Below, in pieces: positions 8,358-16,054 of a stretch of DNA of 64,000 nt (position 1 is the first letter of the stretch; every line of letters begins with the position of its first letter). A program made the position numbers and the translations under genes. A model generated the notes under the pieces. It was not told the origin of the DNA and did not search any database. It was given only the letters and a program-made list of their open reading frames with translations. The stretch comes from Pseudomonas chlororaphis subsp. aurantiaca (GTDB taxonomy: Bacteria > Pseudomonadota > Gammaproteobacteria > Pseudomonadales > Pseudomonadaceae), in NCBI RefSeq assembly GCF_013466605.1, contig NZ_CP059162.1, forward strand, positions 3,286,001-3,350,000. The letters run 5' to 3'.

Positions 8358-9659
8358 TCACAACCCCAGCGCCGCGCCGACGTCGTACATGACTTGCAGG
8401 CCGACGACAAAACCGTTGCCGCTGAGCTCGCGGGCCTCGGGGTTGTAGAAGTTGTCCGGGTTGATCAGGTATTGCACGCTGGGTTCGAGCGCCAGGTGCC
8501 GGGTCAGGGCGAAGTGGCCGTTGGCCTCGATGGCGTAGACATTGCGCTCGCCCAGGCTGGGGTCGCCGTCGTTGGCGATCCGCGCCTGTTGCTGGAAGCG
8601 CAGCTGGTGGTCGTTGAGGCGCAGGTAGCTGGCCTTGAGGTTGAGCTTGTCCTGGGGCCGGTCGAAGGGCGCCAGGTAAGTCAGGCCGATTTCCGCGAAG
8701 TGGCTGAAGGGTTGCTTGTCGTCGGCGGCCAGCGACAGCGAACCGAACGCCAGCAGCGCCTGGGGCGCGATGCGCTGGCCGCCGTCGGCCCGCCAGAAAC
8801 CTTGCTGGAACTTGAAGAAGGCACCGCCGGTGCCGTGTTCGCTGGCGCCGGTCAGCGGGTCGTACTGCTTGGAAGTGTTGTAGTAGCCGTTGAGTTCGTA
8901 GTGGGCGCTATAGGCGCCGTCGTGCTTGCTGCCGATGCCCAGCAGCAGGCTGGTGCCGCTGGCGTCGTCGGTGCTGAAGTCCAGGCCCTTGCGTTTTTTC
9001 AGGTAGTCTACCGGGTTCGATTCGAAGGCGCCGGCATGCACATACAAGCCCGGCGTCGGCTGGTACTTCAGGTAGCCGCCCCAGCTGCCGTAGGGCGGCG
9101 GCAGGATGCCGGTGGACGAATCGATGATCGGGTCGTTGCAGGTGACCACGGTTTCGCAGTTGTAGATATAGAAGTAGCGCCGGGCGTTGGTGCGCCCCAG
9201 GCTCATGTCGAGCTGGCCGTCGAGCCAGGTCTGCTGGTAGGTCAGCAGGCTCAGCTGGTTGCTGGTGATGTCGTTGTGGATCGGCGCGCCGGCGAAATAG
9301 CTGCCGGCGGCGCCTTGCCAGTTGCGCGAGGTCGGCTGGCCGGTGGCGGTGTCGAGGATGAAGAAGGTTTCCTCGAAATGAACGGCCGCGCCTTCGAGGC
9401 CGGCGAGGGTATCGAGGTCGAAGTCGGCGCCGACGAACAGGTCGCCGCTGTTGCCGAAGCTGTGTTCGCGCGGACCGGTGTCGAGGTTGTTCATCGACAG
9501 GCTCCAGAACTGCACATGGGGTCGGATGCCGTAGCCGGCCAGTTGCTCGCCGAGCCCGGCCAGCGGGCCTTCGCGGCTGGGTGCCGGAGTCTGGGCCTGG
9601 CACAAAGGGGTGAACAGGACCGCCGCCAGCAGCGGGCACAGCAGGGGAGTGCTTTTCAT
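8358..9659 (-). CDS. OprB-family carbohydrate-selective porin
   Basis: 433-residue outer-membrane protein. It has a signal peptide ending LFTPLCQA, and a body rich in alternating aromatic beta strands with a C-terminal strand ending LQVMYDVGAALGL. The segments LGRTNARRYFYIY and the YLKYQPTPGLYVHAGAFE strand resemble OprB porins. Two Cys (CETVVTCND) probably form a loop disulfide. It is followed after 32 bases by the GMC oxidoreductase gene, so it may bring in that enzyme's substrate. Specificity for glucose as in OprB proper is not implied. Confidence 0.8.
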   Translation of the reverse strand: MKSTPLLCPLLAAVLFTPLCQAQTPAPSREGPLAGLGEQLAGYGIRPHVQFWSLSMNNLDTGPREHSFGNSGDLFVGADFDLDTLAGLEGAAVHFEETFFILDTATGQPTSRNWQGAAGSYFAGAPIHNDITSNQLSLLTYQQTWLDGQLDMSLGRTNARRYFYIYNCETVVTCNDPIIDSSTGILPPPYGSWGGYLKYQPTPGLYVHAGAFESNPVDYLKKRKGLDFSTDDASGTSLLLGIGSKHDGAYSAHYELNGYYNTSKQYDPLTGASEHGTGGAFFKFQQGFWRADGGQRIAPQALLAFGSLSLAADDKQPFSHFAEIGLTYLAPFDRPQDKLNLKASYLRLNDHQLRFQQQARIANDGDPSLGERNVYAIEANGHFALTRHLALEPSVQYLINPDNFYNPEARELSGNGFVVGLQVMYDVGAALGL

Positions 9660-9704
9660 GGTCGGTACTCGTTTCTTGTTGTTTTTGTAATGAGTTGTTC
9701 AGGC

Positions 9705-9826
9705 CTGTAGCCGCTGCCGAAGGCTGCGATCGGACGCGTAGCGTTCGTCAACGGGTTACCAGGGGGCTGCCGATTGTGCGATCGAGGACTGCGTCCTCGA
9801 TCGCAGCCTGCGGCAGCGGCTACAGG
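9705..9826. repeat. Facing pair of GTAGCCGCTGCC-type repeats
   Basis: Forward copy 9705-9732 and reverse copy 9799-9826 fill most of the gap between the alcohol dehydrogenase stop and the porin start. The pair may reduce read-through, so porin-GMC could be a separate transcript from cupin-MFS-dehydrogenase. Confidence 0.7.
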
Positions 9827-10891
9827 TCATGCCTTGGCCAGCGATGGGTTGGGGTTGACCAGCACCTTGATCTGGCTCTTGTCCCGCAGCAGTGCTTCGA
9901 AGCCATGCTCCACGGCCTGGTCCAGGGTCACGCAGCGGGTCACGGCGCGGGTCAGGTCCAGGCGGCCGCTGGCCAGCAGTTCGATCAGCGGCGGGTAGGC
10001 GTTGCGATAACCCACGCTGCCGAGCAGGCGCAGTTCGTTATTGACCAAGTGGAAGGCATCGATGCTGACCTCGCCCATCAGACCCACCAGCACCACCTCG
10101 CCACCCTTGCGCAGCGCATGCAGGGCCAGGTTCAGGGTCTGCTGGCTGCCGGCGGCCTCGAAGGCGGTGTCGACGCCTCCGCCGCTCAGTTCGTGCAGGC
10201 GTTGCGGCAGGTCGGCGGCATGGCCATCGAGCACTTCCTGGGCACCGAAGTCGCGGGCCAGTCGCCGGCGTTCCGGGCTGATGTCCACGGCGAAGATCCG
10301 CTCCACGCCGCGCAGACGCGCCAACAGGATCAGCAGCAGGCCGATGGGGCCGAGGCCGAACACCACGCAGCTGTCGCCGGCCAGCAGGCTGCTCTGGTTC
10401 AGCGCGTGAAAAGCCACCGCCGCCGGCTCCAGCACCGCGGCCTGCTTGAAGCTCACCGAATCCGGCAGCGGGTGCAGCATGTAGGCCGGCACCAGCACCT
10501 GTTCGGCGAAACCGCCGTCGCCCATCAAGCCTATGAAACCCATGGACTGGCAGAGGTTGTACTGGCCGGCGCGGCAGTACTGGCAATCGCCGCAGCGATA
10601 CTCCGGCTCCACCGCCACCCGGCTGCCGACCCGGACCCGGTCGACGCCTTCGCCCACCGCCAGCACCTGGCCGCAGAACTCGTGGCCGAGGGTCAGGGGC
10701 GCGCGGCAACCGGACAGCGGGTGGGGCTGCTGTTGCGGAATCGAGTGCGGGCCGTCGGCGTATTCGTGCAGGTCGCTGCCGCAGATACCGCAGTAGGCCA
10801 CCTGGACCAGCACCTCGCCCGGGCCGGGCTGTGGCAGTTGCAGATCGCTCAGGCGCAAGTCGCGGGCGGCATGCCAACGCAATGCTTTCAT
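9827..10891 (-). CDS. Zinc-dependent medium-chain alcohol dehydrogenase (2,3-butanediol dehydrogenase-like)
   Basis: 354-residue MDR enzyme. Catalytic zinc ligands are in CGICGSDLHEY (Cys near 37) and GHEFCG (His-Glu near 69-70). The four structural-zinc Cys lie in CGDCQYCRAGQYNLC, and the NAD loop is VFGLGPIGLLL. The ATG overlaps the stop codon of the upstream MFS gene by four bases (ATGA), so I take 10891 as the start rather than the much longer open frame, whose extra part is a shadow of the MFS gene. The pattern is closest to butanediol/sorbitol-type dehydrogenases; the true substrate is unknown. Confidence 0.85.
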   Translation of the reverse strand: MKALRWHAARDLRLSDLQLPQPGPGEVLVQVAYCGICGSDLHEYADGPHSIPQQQPHPLSGCRAPLTLGHEFCGQVLAVGEGVDRVRVGSRVAVEPEYRCGDCQYCRAGQYNLCQSMGFIGLMGDGGFAEQVLVPAYMLHPLPDSVSFKQAAVLEPAAVAFHALNQSSLLAGDSCVVFGLGPIGLLLILLARLRGVERIFAVDISPERRRLARDFGAQEVLDGHAADLPQRLHELSGGGVDTAFEAAGSQQTLNLALHALRKGGEVVLVGLMGEVSIDAFHLVNNELRLLGSVGYRNAYPPLIELLASGRLDLTRAVTRCVTLDQAVEHGFEALLRDKSQIKVLVNPNPSLAKA

Positions 10892-12153
10892 GGCTGGTTT
10901 CCTTGCAGGACGGAAGAGGGGGAAGGTTCGGCGCGGCGCCCGCGCGCCAGGACCGCCGGCGCGGTTTCCTTGAGGAACAGCGCCAGCAGCGCGGCCAGCA
11001 GGGCGCCGCCGCAGGAGATCCACATCACGATGGACAGGCCGAAACGGTCGGCGGCGAAGCCGGCGATGGTCGGCGAGACAAAGCCGCCCACCAGTTCGCC
11101 GATGCCCATGATCATGCCCAGGGCGGTGGCCATGACCTCGCGGGGCACGGTTTCCGCCGGGATGGTCGCCATGAACAGGGTGAAGCAGCCAAGGCCGGTG
11201 TAGGTCAGCAGCATCAGCACGCCCATCAGCAGCGGGCTGTTGGCGTAGAGCAGGGCGATCGGGCAGCAGGCGGCGACCAGCGAGAACAGCACCAGGGTCG
11301 GGCGACGACCGAAGCGGTCGGAAATCGCCGCCACGCCGAAGCCCCACAACACCCAGGCGCCGCCCAGGCAACTCATCACCGTGCCCATGCTCGCCGGGCT
11401 GTAGCCGCGGACCTTGACCAGGAAGGTCGGGGTGAAGGAAATCAGGATCACGAACCAGGTGAGGAACACGCAGCTGATCAGGGTGCAGAGCACGATGTTG
11501 CGGCTTTTCAGCAGGGCCAGGCGATTGACCGGTGCTTTGTCGTTGTCGCTGGTGGGGGCTGGCGCCGGCGCGTCGTTGCGCACGTAGCGCCAGATCAGCA
11601 GGGCGATCAGCAATCCGGGGATCAGCGAGACGATAAAGGCATGGCGCCAGCCGTAGGCCTCGGCCAGGCCGATCAGCACCGGCGGGCCGATCACCGCGCC
11701 CAGCAGCCCGGCCGCCGAGCCTTGTAGCAGGCCCATGTTCAGGCCCCGGCGATGGGGCGAGGAGGCCTCCACCATCAGCGACTGCGAGAGCGGCAGGATC
11801 GGCCCTTCGGCCAGGCCCATGATGCCGCGGAACAGCAGCAGGCTGAGAAAACCGCTGACCAGCCCCGATAGCGCCGAGCACAGGGAAAACAGGATCACCG
11901 CGACGATCAGCAGCGGCTTGCGCTTGCCACGCCGGTCCGACCAGGCCCCGACCAGCGCGCCGGACACCGCCCAGGCCAGGGCCAGGACCGACGACAGCAT
12001 GCCCAGGTGGCTGTTGCTCAGTTGCAGCTCGTCGGCCATGAACGGAAACAGGAAGGACAGGGCCAGGCGATCGAAAAAGACGAAACCGAACGTCAGGAAC
12101 AGCACGCCCAGCAGGATGTTCTCGTAACCGGCTTTATTGTTGTTGTAAGCCAT
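10888..12153 (-). CDS. MFS transporter, anion:cation symporter type
   Basis: 421-residue inner-membrane protein with 12 predicted membrane segments split by a charged loop near residues 195-215. Major facilitator motif A appears as GAWSDRRGKRKPLL after the second helix and again as SDRFGRRPTLV in the second half. Sugar-acid or aromatic-acid symporters of this type take up carboxylated carbon sources. It follows the cupin gene by 40 bases and overlaps the dehydrogenase by four, so all three are co-translated or co-transcribed. Confidence 0.85.
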   Translation of the reverse strand: MAYNNNKAGYENILLGVLFLTFGFVFFDRLALSFLFPFMADELQLSNSHLGMLSSVLALAWAVSGALVGAWSDRRGKRKPLLIVAVILFSLCSALSGLVSGFLSLLLFRGIMGLAEGPILPLSQSLMVEASSPHRRGLNMGLLQGSAAGLLGAVIGPPVLIGLAEAYGWRHAFIVSLIPGLLIALLIWRYVRNDAPAPAPTSDNDKAPVNRLALLKSRNIVLCTLISCVFLTWFVILISFTPTFLVKVRGYSPASMGTVMSCLGGAWVLWGFGVAAISDRFGRRPTLVLFSLVAACCPIALLYANSPLLMGVLMLLTYTGLGCFTLFMATIPAETVPREVMATALGMIMGIGELVGGFVSPTIAGFAADRFGLSIVMWISCGGALLAALLALFLKETAPAVLARGRRAEPSPSSVLQGNQP

Positions 12154-12193
12154 GGTCGTTCTCCGCGGGAGGGACAGGTGAAAGTCGCGAGCT

Positions 12194-12727
12194 TCAGCGA
12201 AACAGCGTGTCGATATAGGCCGCGCCGAGGCCGATCTTTTCGTAGTGCGCGCGGCACATGGCGATGTAGGAGTGCACGTCGAAATAACCCTCCGGCTCGC
12301 CCTGTTCGTCGAGCCAGATCAGCGGGCCCTTGACGATGAAAAACGCGCGCATCGGTTGCTCGTGTTCGTAGGCCACCAGGGTGTGGCCTTCGCCCGGGGT
12401 CTCGTAGACGAAGTCGCCGGCGGTGGCGGTCCAGTCGTGCTCCAGGTAGCCCCACTTGCCGGACAGGGTGTAGGCGAACACCTCGTGGGGGTGGTAATGC
12501 CGGTTCACCAGCCCGGCGCTGCTGGCCATGAGGATGTCGCACCAGCGGTTCTCGCTCGGCGAGATCCACAGCGGCCGCGAGGACACGGTTTCGGTGAAGG
12601 GCACATAGAGCTTCAGGTCGTCGCTGGCGGCATTGGCCAGGTAGACCTCGGGCTTGGCGTCCGGCTTGAAGCAATTGGCGATCGGTTGCAGGTCTTTCCA
12701 GAATTCACGGCTGGCGGCTTCGGGCAT
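12194..12727 (-). CDS. Cupin dioxygenase-like protein (2,4'-dihydroxyacetophenone dioxygenase family)
   Basis: 177-residue single-domain cupin. Metal ligands are in HYHPHEVFAYTLSG (three His and a Glu, cupin motif 1, residues about 78-91) and in GDFVYETPGEGHTL (motif 2 His). The whole pattern resembles 2,4'-dihydroxyacetophenone dioxygenase, an iron enzyme that cleaves a side-chain C-C bond. It heads the leftward operon with the MFS transporter and alcohol dehydrogenase and faces an AraC regulator. That it cleaves an aromatic ketone here is inference; relatives include many uncharacterised cupins. Confidence 0.72.
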   Translation of the reverse strand: MPEAASREFWKDLQPIANCFKPDAKPEVYLANAASDDLKLYVPFTETVSSRPLWISPSENRWCDILMASSAGLVNRHYHPHEVFAYTLSGKWGYLEHDWTATAGDFVYETPGEGHTLVAYEHEQPMRAFFIVKGPLIWLDEQGEPEGYFDVHSYIAMCRAHYEKIGLGAAYIDTLFR

Positions 12728-13012
12728 GGTCGGCCTCTATTCGTTGTGGGAGTCGAGGCGACTTTAGGCGCGGCGCGCAGGCGGGGTTTTATCGAATCGG
12801 ACAGGATTGTTGACTGGATCGGACGAGCGTTTTCCTACAGGTTTCAGGGACGCCGTTTACCCTGGCAATCGACTTGTGCCCACTGCGTTTCACGTTGACA
12901 GGGCATAAGCTTCATATATTAATGAACGGCCGCGGCCGTTATGTTCTGCGGCCTCGGGATCCGGTCAATGCCTTGCCGACCGGCGAACTTCCTGCCCATG
13001 AGAAGAATAAAA

Positions 13013-13975
13013 ATGTCTCCATGCGCCTTGCTCGAAACCCGGCATGCCTGCACCCAGGGCATCGCCCTGGATCAGCGGCTGGCCTTCTGGGAGGACTACA
13101 ACGCCTCCACCCTGGTCGGCCTCAAATGCAGCTCCTTTTGTGAAAGCGGTTTTGCCGCCAGCCAGGACAACCTGCAACTGGAGGGCATGCGTCTGGCGCA
13201 GATCGAGGGCAACGAGCACGTGGTCGAGCGCGACAGCTCGATGATCCGCTCGGTGCCCAAGGAATCGGTGTTCGTGTCCTTTGTCACCGGTAGCGGCTCG
13301 TTTTTTTACCAGGACGGCGCCTGCCAGTTGCTCGAACCGGGCGAGCTGATCGTCTACCGCACCGACAAACCCTACCTGTTCGGGTTCTCCGGGCCGATGC
13401 GCCAGTTCATTTTCGACATTCCCCAGGAACTGTTCGCCGAGCGCTGCCTCAAGCGTTTCGACCGCCCGCTGAAGATCGGCGGGCAAAGCGGCGTGCAGCG
13501 CCTGTTGCTGCGCACCCTGGGCGAACGCACCCGGGGCTTTTTCCAGCAGCCCCTGAGCCGGGACGCTGGCGGTTATCAGGACCAGGCGTTGGAGCTGCTG
13601 GGCAGCCTGATCGCCGGGCAGGTGGGAGAGCGGCGGATCAATGCGCTGAGCGCCTCCTACCTGCTGGCGGCCAAGCAGTGCATCAACGAACAGTTGGCCG
13701 ATCCGGAGCTGAGCTGCGAGCGGGTGGCCGCGCAAACCGGCATTTCGCCGCGGCACCTGAGCCGCCTGTTCGCCCTGGAAGGCGCCCAGCCCAGCCGCTT
13801 TATCCTGGAAAAACGCCTGCAGCAGGCCCATGACCTGCTGAGCAGCCCACGGGGAGCAGGCCTGGATATCGGCGAGATCGCCTACCGTCACGGCTTCGCC
13901 AGCCAGGCCCACTTCGCCCGGGCGTTCAAGGCCCATTACGGCCAGACCCCGAGCGAAGTGCGCGCGTCCTTGTAG
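13013..13975 (+). CDS. AraC-family transcriptional regulator
   Basis: 320-residue regulator with an AraC-binding-like N-terminal domain (residues about 30-190) and a C-terminal double HTH (CERVAAQTGISPRHLSRLFALEG and IAYRHGFASQAHFARAFKAHYG). Start 13013 (MSPCALLETRH) is chosen over earlier ATGs because a GAGAAG box sits 8 bases upstream and the family begins here. It is divergent from the cupin-MFS-dehydrogenase operon across 285 bases and probably regulates it. The stop codon TAG is supplied by a repeat element that begins at 13971. Confidence 0.82.
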   Translation: MSPCALLETRHACTQGIALDQRLAFWEDYNASTLVGLKCSSFCESGFAASQDNLQLEGMRLAQIEGNEHVVERDSSMIRSVPKESVFVSFVTGSGSFFYQDGACQLLEPGELIVYRTDKPYLFGFSGPMRQFIFDIPQELFAERCLKRFDRPLKIGGQSGVQRLLLRTLGERTRGFFQQPLSRDAGGYQDQALELLGSLIAGQVGERRINALSASYLLAAKQCINEQLADPELSCERVAAQTGISPRHLSRLFALEGAQPSRFILEKRLQQAHDLLSSPRGAGLDIGEIAYRHGFASQAHFARAFKAHYGQTPSEVRASL

Positions 13976-13998
13976 CCGCTGGCGTAGCCTGCGATCGG
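13971..13998 (+). repeat. Single GTAGCCGCTG-type repeat overlapping a stop codon
   Basis: A slightly degenerate copy (GTAGCCGCTGGCGTAGCCTG core) begins inside the last codons of the AraC gene and provides its TAG stop at 13973-13975. Immediately after it begins the histone-deacetylase-like remnant. Confidence 0.65.
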
Positions 13999-14170
13999 CC
14001 CACAGGGCCGTGGTTTCGCGCACCTGGCGGGTCATGGCAAGGAGCGAGTCGCCGTGCAGCAGCATCCGCGCCAGCGGGTCGACCGCATCGTAGCCGCAGG
14101 CAACGATGATCAGCTCCGGCTCGAAGCGCTTCAGGGCCGGAATCACGATGCGTTGCAGGGTATGCAGGGA
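13987..14170 (-). pseudogene. Remnant of a class II histone deacetylase-like (acetylpolyamine amidohydrolase) gene
   Basis: On the minus strand about 60 codons read SLHTLQRIVIPALKRF, then EPELIIVACGYDAVDPLARM and LLHGDSLLAMTRQV. This is the region of bacterial HDAC-family proteins that carries the second metal-binding Asp (CGYDA). No upstream half with the catalytic His-His or the first Asp-x-His is present, and the frame soon becomes unrelated sequence at both ends. Compared with the family, the residues between CGYDA and DPLARM seem to be shortened. I read it as debris of a gene lost or moved by a rearrangement, next to a repeat element and at the border of the low-GC operon. Confidence 0.6.
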
Positions 14171-14199
14171 GTCACATGGGCAGGGCTTGGGGACGAGTA

Positions 14200-14300
14200 T
14201 CGTCGGGTAGGCGGGGAATCGCTCTCCTACAGATGGGCCCGGAGGGGAAAACCGGCCTTGGCAGGAGCGGTCGGTCGACGCCCGATTGCCGGCGATGACG
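14200..14300. repeat. Degenerate CTCCTACAG-type REP sequence
   Basis: The stretch contains CTCTCCTACAG, then a GGCAGGAGCGGTCGGTCGA segment and a GATTGCCGGCGATGA segment, recognisable but degraded pieces of the GAGCG...CTCCTAC repeat family found elsewhere in the window. No gene is supported in the remainder of the 13976-14371 gap. Confidence 0.4.
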
Positions 14301-14371
14301 CGCAGCGGCGATACAGCTGCCGACGCGCGTTATCGTTGCGGACTTAACGTGGGCAAGGTGAAGCACTACGC

Positions 14372-14737
14372 CTAGGAAACCACATCCCAGGCGACCTTGA
14401 CGAAGTCCAGCTTCTGATAGTCCTCGCGGACCGGGGAATAGATTTCGAGGATCTCGCAGGCCTCGAGCGCGATGGCTTCATGGGCGACGTTGGATTCGAC
14501 GACCGCGCATTGACCTTCGGTCAGCACATGGGGAACACCGTCGAGCAGTAACTTCAATTTGCCTTTCATGACGACGGGGCAGGCTTCCTGGTGATGTTGG
14601 TGGAGCGGAATGACTGCGCCTTTTTCCAGATTCCAGAAGGCCAGCGTGCAGTGCTCCGTATGAATGAAGCGAGCACGGGCGCTGCCATCCGGCTTGATAT
14701 TGTGTTCTGTCAGGTTATGGATGTTTATCTTGGCCAT
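14372..14737 (-). CDS. Small KdgF/BacB-like cupin protein
   Basis: 121-residue single-domain cupin. Motif 1 is IPLHQHHQEACPVVMKGK (His pair near residues 44-47), motif 2 is GQCAVVESNVAHEA (His), and the C-terminal block EILEIYSPVREDY matches the ending seen in KdgF (uronate ring-opening) and in each half of BacB (isomerase of bacilysin synthesis). Start 14737 has a GGAGG box 8 bases upstream. It is the last gene of a three-gene operon, 70 bases after the BacA-like gene. Pairing with a BacA-like protein favours a BacB-like role, but BacB has two cupin domains and this has one, so function stays open. Confidence 0.7.
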   Translation of the reverse strand: MAKINIHNLTEHNIKPDGSARARFIHTEHCTLAFWNLEKGAVIPLHQHHQEACPVVMKGKLKLLLDGVPHVLTEGQCAVVESNVAHEAIALEACEILEIYSPVREDYQKLDFVKVAWDVVS

Positions 14738-14807
14738 GAGGGATGCCTCCGTGATGTTCAGAGAATGGATATTTCGAATAAAGAAAGTTGTGCAAGTACA
14801 GCGTTGA

Positions 14808-15326
14808 TCAAACTTTCAGGTGAATGCTGAACCCCATGGGCACCGGGCCGAAGTTCCTGGCGATATGCAAGTCGTTGGCCTGCGCTGCCACTATTGTGGT
14901 GATACAGGCATCGATATTTCCCTGCGCACATTGCAGGGCGGCTTCGCTGTTGGAGTTGCATAGAACCAGTTCAGCGGAAATAGCGAGGTCGCCAAGTTGC
15001 GACAACAGGCTGGCGGGGGCAGGGTGGGAGCCAATGCGCTTGATGGCCTGACTCTGGTTTCTGGAGAAAACCATGTCGTGAGTATCCATCAGGTGAAGGT
15101 CGACCAACTTCAAGTGATCCAGGTGGCGAAATACGATGTCGTGCAGTTCTGGATATACGATGCAGCCCATCAAAATGCCAGGCTCGGGTGAACTCAATAA
15201 CTCGTCAAGGGCATCCTCCAGGGTCGTTCTAAGTTTTATCTGACCGGCCCAGTGTTGTTTTTCCATATATTGCAGGGCGGCTTTTTCACAGTTGGTACCG
15301 GCAGGTCCCAACGTATAAATGTTCAT
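14808..15326 (-). CDS. Prephenate-dehydratase-fold protein resembling prephenate decarboxylase BacA
   Basis: 172 residues from the ATG at 15326, which has GGAGGAG six bases upstream; an earlier ATG at 15341 overlaps that box. It opens with YTLGPAGTNCEKAA, the prephenate dehydratase N-terminal signature (GPxGT-S/N-xExAA). It also has VYPELHDIVFRHL, IGSHPAPASLLSQL and LCNSNSEAALQCAQG segments. It lacks the C-terminal ACT domain and the Thr-Arg-Phe catalytic motif of PheA: the equivalent place reads VPMGFSIHL. Length and this ending recall BacA (IPMSWSLF), the prephenate decarboxylase of bacilysin synthesis. Sits between RraA-like and cupin genes. Decarboxylation of prephenate or a related acid is inference. 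Confidence 0.65.
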   Translation of the reverse strand: MNIYTLGPAGTNCEKAALQYMEKQHWAGQIKLRTTLEDALDELLSSPEPGILMGCIVYPELHDIVFRHLDHLKLVDLHLMDTHDMVFSRNQSQAIKRIGSHPAPASLLSQLGDLAISAELVLCNSNSEAALQCAQGNIDACITTIVAAQANDLHIARNFGPVPMGFSIHLKV

Positions 15327-15358
15327 ACCAAACTCCTCCATGTATGAATGGCAAAAAA

Positions 15359-16054
15359 TCAGATCCGGTTACGCTCCTCGACCAGTTGCAACAGGCTGCG
15401 TTTGTCATGCTGGTCCCGGATGGCCTGGAGTATCTGTTCTTCGGCCTGTTCGATTTCCAGCGCTAGGTCAAAGATCTCATCGAGGATATCGGGGGGCAGA
15501 ATGACGGTGCCGTTGGCATCGGAAATGACGATATTCCCGGTTTTTATCGAGCAGCCGTCGATCACGCAGCGCTCGCCCACGGACTTGATCCGGTAGCTGC
15601 CCTGGGTGTCCACCGGGGTGAAGTTACTGGCAAGTACCGGCATCGTCAGGGCTTTCACTTCTGAGGCATCCCGTACCGCACCGCCCAGCACCACGCCTTC
15701 GAAGCCCAGTTTGGCGAAATAACTGCAGCTCAAGCCTCCCGCGAGGGCTGCCTCAGTGATAAGCGGGCCGCCGCCGGCGACGTACACCCGGCCTTGGGCG
15801 CTGGTTATTTGTGGCACCAGGAAGTCTTTGACCTGGCTCCAGGTCGAGGGCTGGGGGCGGGAAATATCGCCCGTCTTTCTGACCCGTTCCCAGGCCACGG
15901 TGTAAGCCTCGCCAATAAAGTAGTGCCGGGTTGTATTCATGGAACTCACACTTCGAGAAATGACTTCTCCAATACAATGAGAATCCATGATGTCAGCAAA
16001 GGTTGAAGTGCTGATTTCGCGAGTTCTTATACTCTCAATGATATTTCTCCTCAT
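15359..16054 (-). CDS. RraA-like protein (HMG aldolase/oxaloacetate decarboxylase family)
   Basis: 231-residue member of the RraA/HMG aldolase fold. The block GGGPLITEAAL, then GFEGVVLGGAVRDASEV with the GxxRD metal and substrate site near residues 139-143, and GNIVISDANGTVILPPD are all in family order. A strong AAAGGAGATC box precedes the ATG at 16054. Enzymes of this fold split 4-hydroxy-4-methyl-2-oxoglutarate or decarboxylate oxaloacetate using Mg. It is the first gene of the operon and is preceded by an AT-rich gap of more than 600 bases. Codon choice is visibly less GC-rich than neighbouring hpaC. Real substrate unknown. Confidence 0.75.
   Translation of the reverse strand: MRRNIIESIRTREISTSTFADIMDSHCIGEVISRSVSSMNTTRHYFIGEAYTVAWERVRKTGDISRPQPSTWSQVKDFLVPQITSAQGRVYVAGGGPLITEAALAGGLSCSYFAKLGFEGVVLGGAVRDASEVKALTMPVLASNFTPVDTQGSYRIKSVGERCVIDGCSIKTGNIVISDANGTVILPPDILDEIFDLALEIEQAEEQILQAIRDQHDKRSLLQLVEERNRI

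Noticed and set aside
9827..11881. 684-residue reading through MFS and alcohol dehydrogenase as one fusion
   Set aside because: Only the last 354 residues are a protein; the first part is an out-of-frame reading of the MFS gene. The ATGA overlap explains the continuity.
14808..15326. Ordinary prephenate dehydratase PheA
   Set aside because: No ACT domain, no chorismate mutase domain and the Thr-Arg-Phe motif is missing, so it cannot be the housekeeping enzyme.
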